Part shown: piece by piece, positions 60,600-64,000 of the stretch
How the letters are laid out: each line of letters begins with the position of its first letter
How positions within the stretch are numbered: the stretch's first letter is position 1
Source: Metallyticus violacea
Taxonomy: Eukaryota > Arthropoda > Insecta > Mantodea > Metallyticidae
Length of the DNA: 64,000 nucleotides
Assembly: GCA_030762175.1 (NCBI GenBank)
Contig: CM060842.1
Span: forward strand, 49,310,501-49,374,500
Direction of reading: 5' to 3'
Position numbers and translations under genes: made by a program
The notes under the pieces: model-generated
Told to the model about the DNA's origin: nothing
What the model saw: the letters and a program-made list of their open reading frames with translations, nothing else
Databases searched by the model: none

Positions 60600-61800
60600 T
60601 AATTGTTTAGTATATCAGTTTTCAAGAAATTTCACTTTAAAGATATTAAGTCTAACTACACAGAATGCATATAATTGTGTTATTACAATTTCTTCAAACC
60701 TAAGATACATACAGAAATATAGAGTAACTTGTACAGTAAGTAAGTACAAATACATAATGTTTATTATATACTTCTGTGCTAAACTAGAAAAATATTAAAT
60801 GTTTTAACTATCACGTGTAATGCAAAAGGATAATAATCTTATGACATAGCGCTGTTTTGCATAAAATGTATGAAAAGTGTGGATATACGCTCGTGCATAA
60901 ACGAGCAGTTGTGGAAGCAAGAGAAGGAAAATAAAATATACAAATAATTACCGGGTGGAATGAAATGGCTAAAGTGAATAAAATGTTTCTGTTGCATAGC
61001 TCGCTCTTACAGTACATTCTTGAATTTCCGGCACGAGTCCGCACATCTAAACTTTTAACAGCACGTCAGTGTTGAAGGTTACTGACCTCACCAACAGATT
61101 GCAACCACAACTGGCTACGCACTTCGCTAATTGTTAACCATCAGCCCGTGCTAAACGTCCTTCCCATTGTATGCACATGGTTCCGCTTCTTCAGAACCTT
61201 CTTCCTTTTCTTTCATTTGTTATAAAGCTCAAGAGATCCTCTTCCTTTTTGTCCATATGCTTCAATCTTTTATTCGTATGTTTCCTTAGAGCAGTTTCGT
61301 CGTTGTCTCAAACCTTAGTCTAAAATCAAATTTTTGTTGATACTATCGAGAAACGAAGTACTTAGATTTTCATTTGGTATTAATCTGAAATGGAAAGTCA
61401 TTTAAACATTTCTTTATTTTAACTTGTGCGCTGTTTGTGAAATAGATAACCACTAACCAATAATGTGGTCGTAGTAGTGATTTTTCAATTCACTCTCAGC
61501 CACTGGAGAAGGGGGTATTTCTAGAATTTTCGTTATGGTGTAGGCTAGCGTTGGAATTAGCCGAGTTGATTATGTCTGCTCTCTTCTCGAATTTTGTAGA
61601 ATCTGAAGCCCAACAGAAGCACCGATGCGCAGATGATATTTTAAAATATAGTATATCGCTATTTTGGGTTGTATTGTGTATGTAATTGTTTCATTTTAAC
61701 AGTAAATACTATAAGTTATTTTTTGCAAAACCTCTGTAATTATATTTTATCTTACACGGGACCGTGGATTATACATAGTTTGGTAACTTCATTTCCAACT
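60600..61800. other. Intergenic stretch, nothing recognised
   Basis: No gene or repeat copy found. Confidence 0.5.
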
Positions 61801-61806
61801 ATTTTC

Positions 61807-62098
61807 TCTCTCTTTATAGTCGGTCCTGGTGAAGTAGTGGTAATCCTACTTGCCTCCTAAACCCAAGATCGCGGGTTCAATCTCGGCAAATATCGATGGA
61901 TTTTTTCGTGCGTAAAAATCCTAACAATGGCTTCCTTCGGAAGGGAAGTAAAGCCGTGGGTCCCGTGTCGTATATTTACGGCGCGAAAAAGAATTCAAGC
62001 CTGAAAGAAGAGGACTCTGAACAAAATTTGACGGTCATTTCACGCCCTGAAATGTTAAACAGCGCCCTTAAATAAATCGAATCAAATCTTTCTTTATA
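61807..62098 (+). mobile_element. SINE family A copy, shortened near its 3' end
   Basis: Flanked by TCTCTCTTTATA (61807-61818) and TCTTTCTTTATA (62087-62098). Head, B box and body are clear. The block between CACGCCCTGA and AATGTTAAA found in other copies (GAATGGGACGCTGATGACCTG) is deleted here. Confidence 0.88.
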
Positions 62099-62099
62099 C

Positions 62100-63070
62100 G
62101 CTATTTTGCAGCGGAACGGTGCGGTATATCATGAAGATTATACAGAAAGATACGTTAACAAACGAATGAATTAATTTCAAGAGTGAGTGATGAATTTGCA
62201 TAGAAAATAGGAGATTTAAGGATGAGTCATGGAACACAACTTTTTTGAATATTTCATGTAACTTAAAATTAAAATAATACTTATATTATTATAGTCACAT
62301 TGCCATAATTTTGTACCTGGAAAAAGTTAAAGTAATATAAGAGAGTCAGTTTTATGATATACTCAGCATAAATTATATTTTGCATTAATTTCAACATTCC
62401 ATGTCTCTGCCTACACTATACTAAAAGTCATGATTTGCCACTGATTGTAATATAATTATAAATTTTTATGTAAACAAGCGCCGAATTCCGGGAAAATTCT
62501 CCAGTGAAATAAAAGAAAGTTAATGAAAGCAGGACAAATAACTTTCGATTGTACAAAATATACCTAGTTTCCATATAACAGTTGAAAGTATCTATAAAGG
62601 ACATTACAGGTGTTCATAGCAGCTGAGAATGCGCTGACGTCTCTGAGAACAATTTTCAAATATGATTTGAGCACTGTCCTTGCAAGATATAGGTGAATTT
62701 CGTTTTAATATACGACAAACATATTCATAAGCTAAGAATTAACCTTTTTATTACAAGGAAGGAAGTGGTATATGGATTCAAAATGTTTGTTCCGGAGGTG
62801 AAACGCATTTTCATCTCAAAGGTGCTATGTTGCAAATCGCCAAAACTGAAGATCTTGGGATATGAACGTTTCATATTCTTTAATTCACTGCTTGGTGCTC
62901 TCTAAGAATAAAAAGTATTATTGGTTAATTTTTATTTTGGAATGAAAACAGATCAGCATTGACTGTAACCAAGGAACAAGTTATAAAATAATAATTAGAA
63001 GAAATACACCTCTTCGTAGGCGTAGATCACATATAGACCGACAGAATGTTGGAACTGCAGTGCTAGGGAT
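62100..63070. other. Intergenic stretch, nothing recognised
   Basis: AT-rich; the frame at 62693-62905 is unassigned. Confidence 0.5.
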
Positions 63071-63199
63071 CGTTTGAAAAGTATAATGGCGCAAAATTTC
63101 AACTGGCAAGCGTCATTCTTGAAACTATCTATGGCAAAGTTTCAGCCAGTTGCGGCGCGTAATGTTAGACAGCCATCTCATTTTGCAGTGATTAAATAT

Positions 63200-63850
63200 T
63201 TTTATTTGAAGAAATGGAAGGACAAATAAAATCGAGTCGAACGAAGTGCATGGTGACTCGGCACAAGAGTGAAGATTATTTCTAGATAAATGAGTTTGAA
63301 CGTGGGCGTAAAAGTATCTAGATGAAATGTGACCCGGATATCCAATAGGGGCTACTATGATTAAACAAAGCCAAGGTAATCATAATGAAAAATCATCGAT
63401 TGAAAGTACACGAGATAGCATGGGTGCCTCAATTTTGGACCAAAAACTCGTGCAAAAGGATATTTCAGTGTAGTGTTTAGCAACATCTAATCGCATCCTC
63501 ACCCTCTCAATCTCTCTTCCGCCGATTTGTGAAAGAAATTTTGATCCACCATTGCACATCTCTGGAAGTAAAATTAAATGAACAACTGGTAAAATTGCGC
63601 CAAAGAAGGCATTTCTGTTCCCTGGGAAGCCCTAACATCATTGTTGGACCATAAAATGAACTGAACGATAAACGGCCTAGATTGGCGCAAAGAAGTGTAA
63701 CTGTTTACTGTTCCACATATCGACGGTAGCAAGCAAAAGTGCAGAAATAAGGCTTTGAACTGATATCTCATCTAAAAGAATCGTCAAAGACGGTTTTGCA
63801 CATTTTGACAAACTGTGTGGAAACTCAAGTTTATATTGGGAAATAAAGTT
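63200..63850 (+). pseudogene. Mariner transposase relic, strongly decayed
   Basis: Recognisable blocks: NEFERGRKSI, NHRLKVHEIA (family DHRLKVREIA), FRRFVKEILIHHC (family FVTVDETWIHHY, catalytic Asp lost), KSSKTVLHI and a C-terminal-like TNCVETQVYIGK then TAA at about 63844. Many stops and frame changes. Probably a cecropia/irritans-type mariner, but that is inference from a few blocks. Confidence 0.6.
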
Positions 63851-64000
63851 ATATCAAATTTGTGTTTAGTATTTTTTTTTCGAAATTTTTGAAAAAAATT
63901 AAAATCTCTACAGTGAAAATCTTGAAAGATAATTTCGAAAACAGAATAATTTAATTCCCAGTCCAACAGAATGTTTTACAAAAGTTATGAAGCATCTGCC

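Noticed and set aside
1..64000. CRISPR arrays, operons, prophage or bacterial defence systems
   Set aside because: The sequence is eukaryotic; no repeat-spacer array or dense coding was found.

Overview
The window looks like AT-rich nuclear DNA from an arthropod, most likely an insect with a large, repeat-rich genome. Signs of this are GT-AG splicing, very long non-coding stretches, tRNA-derived SINEs with target-site duplications, many decayed mariner/Tc1 transposases, a non-LTR retrotransposon fragment and many microsatellites. There are no bacterial-type gene arrays, rRNA genes, CRISPR arrays or intact tRNA genes that I can support. The species cannot be named from this sequence.

One host protein-coding gene is well supported. 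Bases 1-265 are the end of a GC-rich coding exon, and it splices in frame to a last coding exon at 35884-35993. The 124 residues encoded here carry the end of a Cip/Kip cyclin-dependent-kinase inhibitor domain (RYRWEKV, then VPEPY) and a p21-like PCNA-binding PIP box/degron (QTRMTDFL plus basic residues). The gene is therefore the p21/p27/Dacapo family CDK inhibitor (dap). The start of the gene lies to the left of the window. A 35,618-bp phase-1 intron cuts the PIP degron between Thr and Asp. A 3' UTR with several AATAAA signals follows the stop.

The intron (266-35883) holds SINE copies of at least five tRNA-like families. It also holds decayed mariner/Tc1 transposases at 10.8-11.3 kb and 33.7-34.0 kb, a minus-strand non-LTR RNase H region (34.2-35.2 kb), a perfect 36-bp-arm hairpin at 14.35 kb, a small direct/inverted repeat cluster at 27.6-27.8 kb and a dispersed GTTAA-rich repeat pair (17.4 and 24.4 kb).

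Downstream of the gene (about 40-64 kb) I see no host gene. This part holds further SINEs, five more mariner/Tc1-type relics (40.8, 54.1, 54.7, 59.5 and 63.2 kb), long TA, CT and poly-T tracts, and an exact 323-bp tandem duplication at 57.5-58.15 kb. Most of the small open frames in the window lie inside these repeats or in AT-rich noise. I did not find a convincing new multi-gene system. The most interesting biology is the split PIP degron of the CDK inhibitor and what retention of its intron would do.
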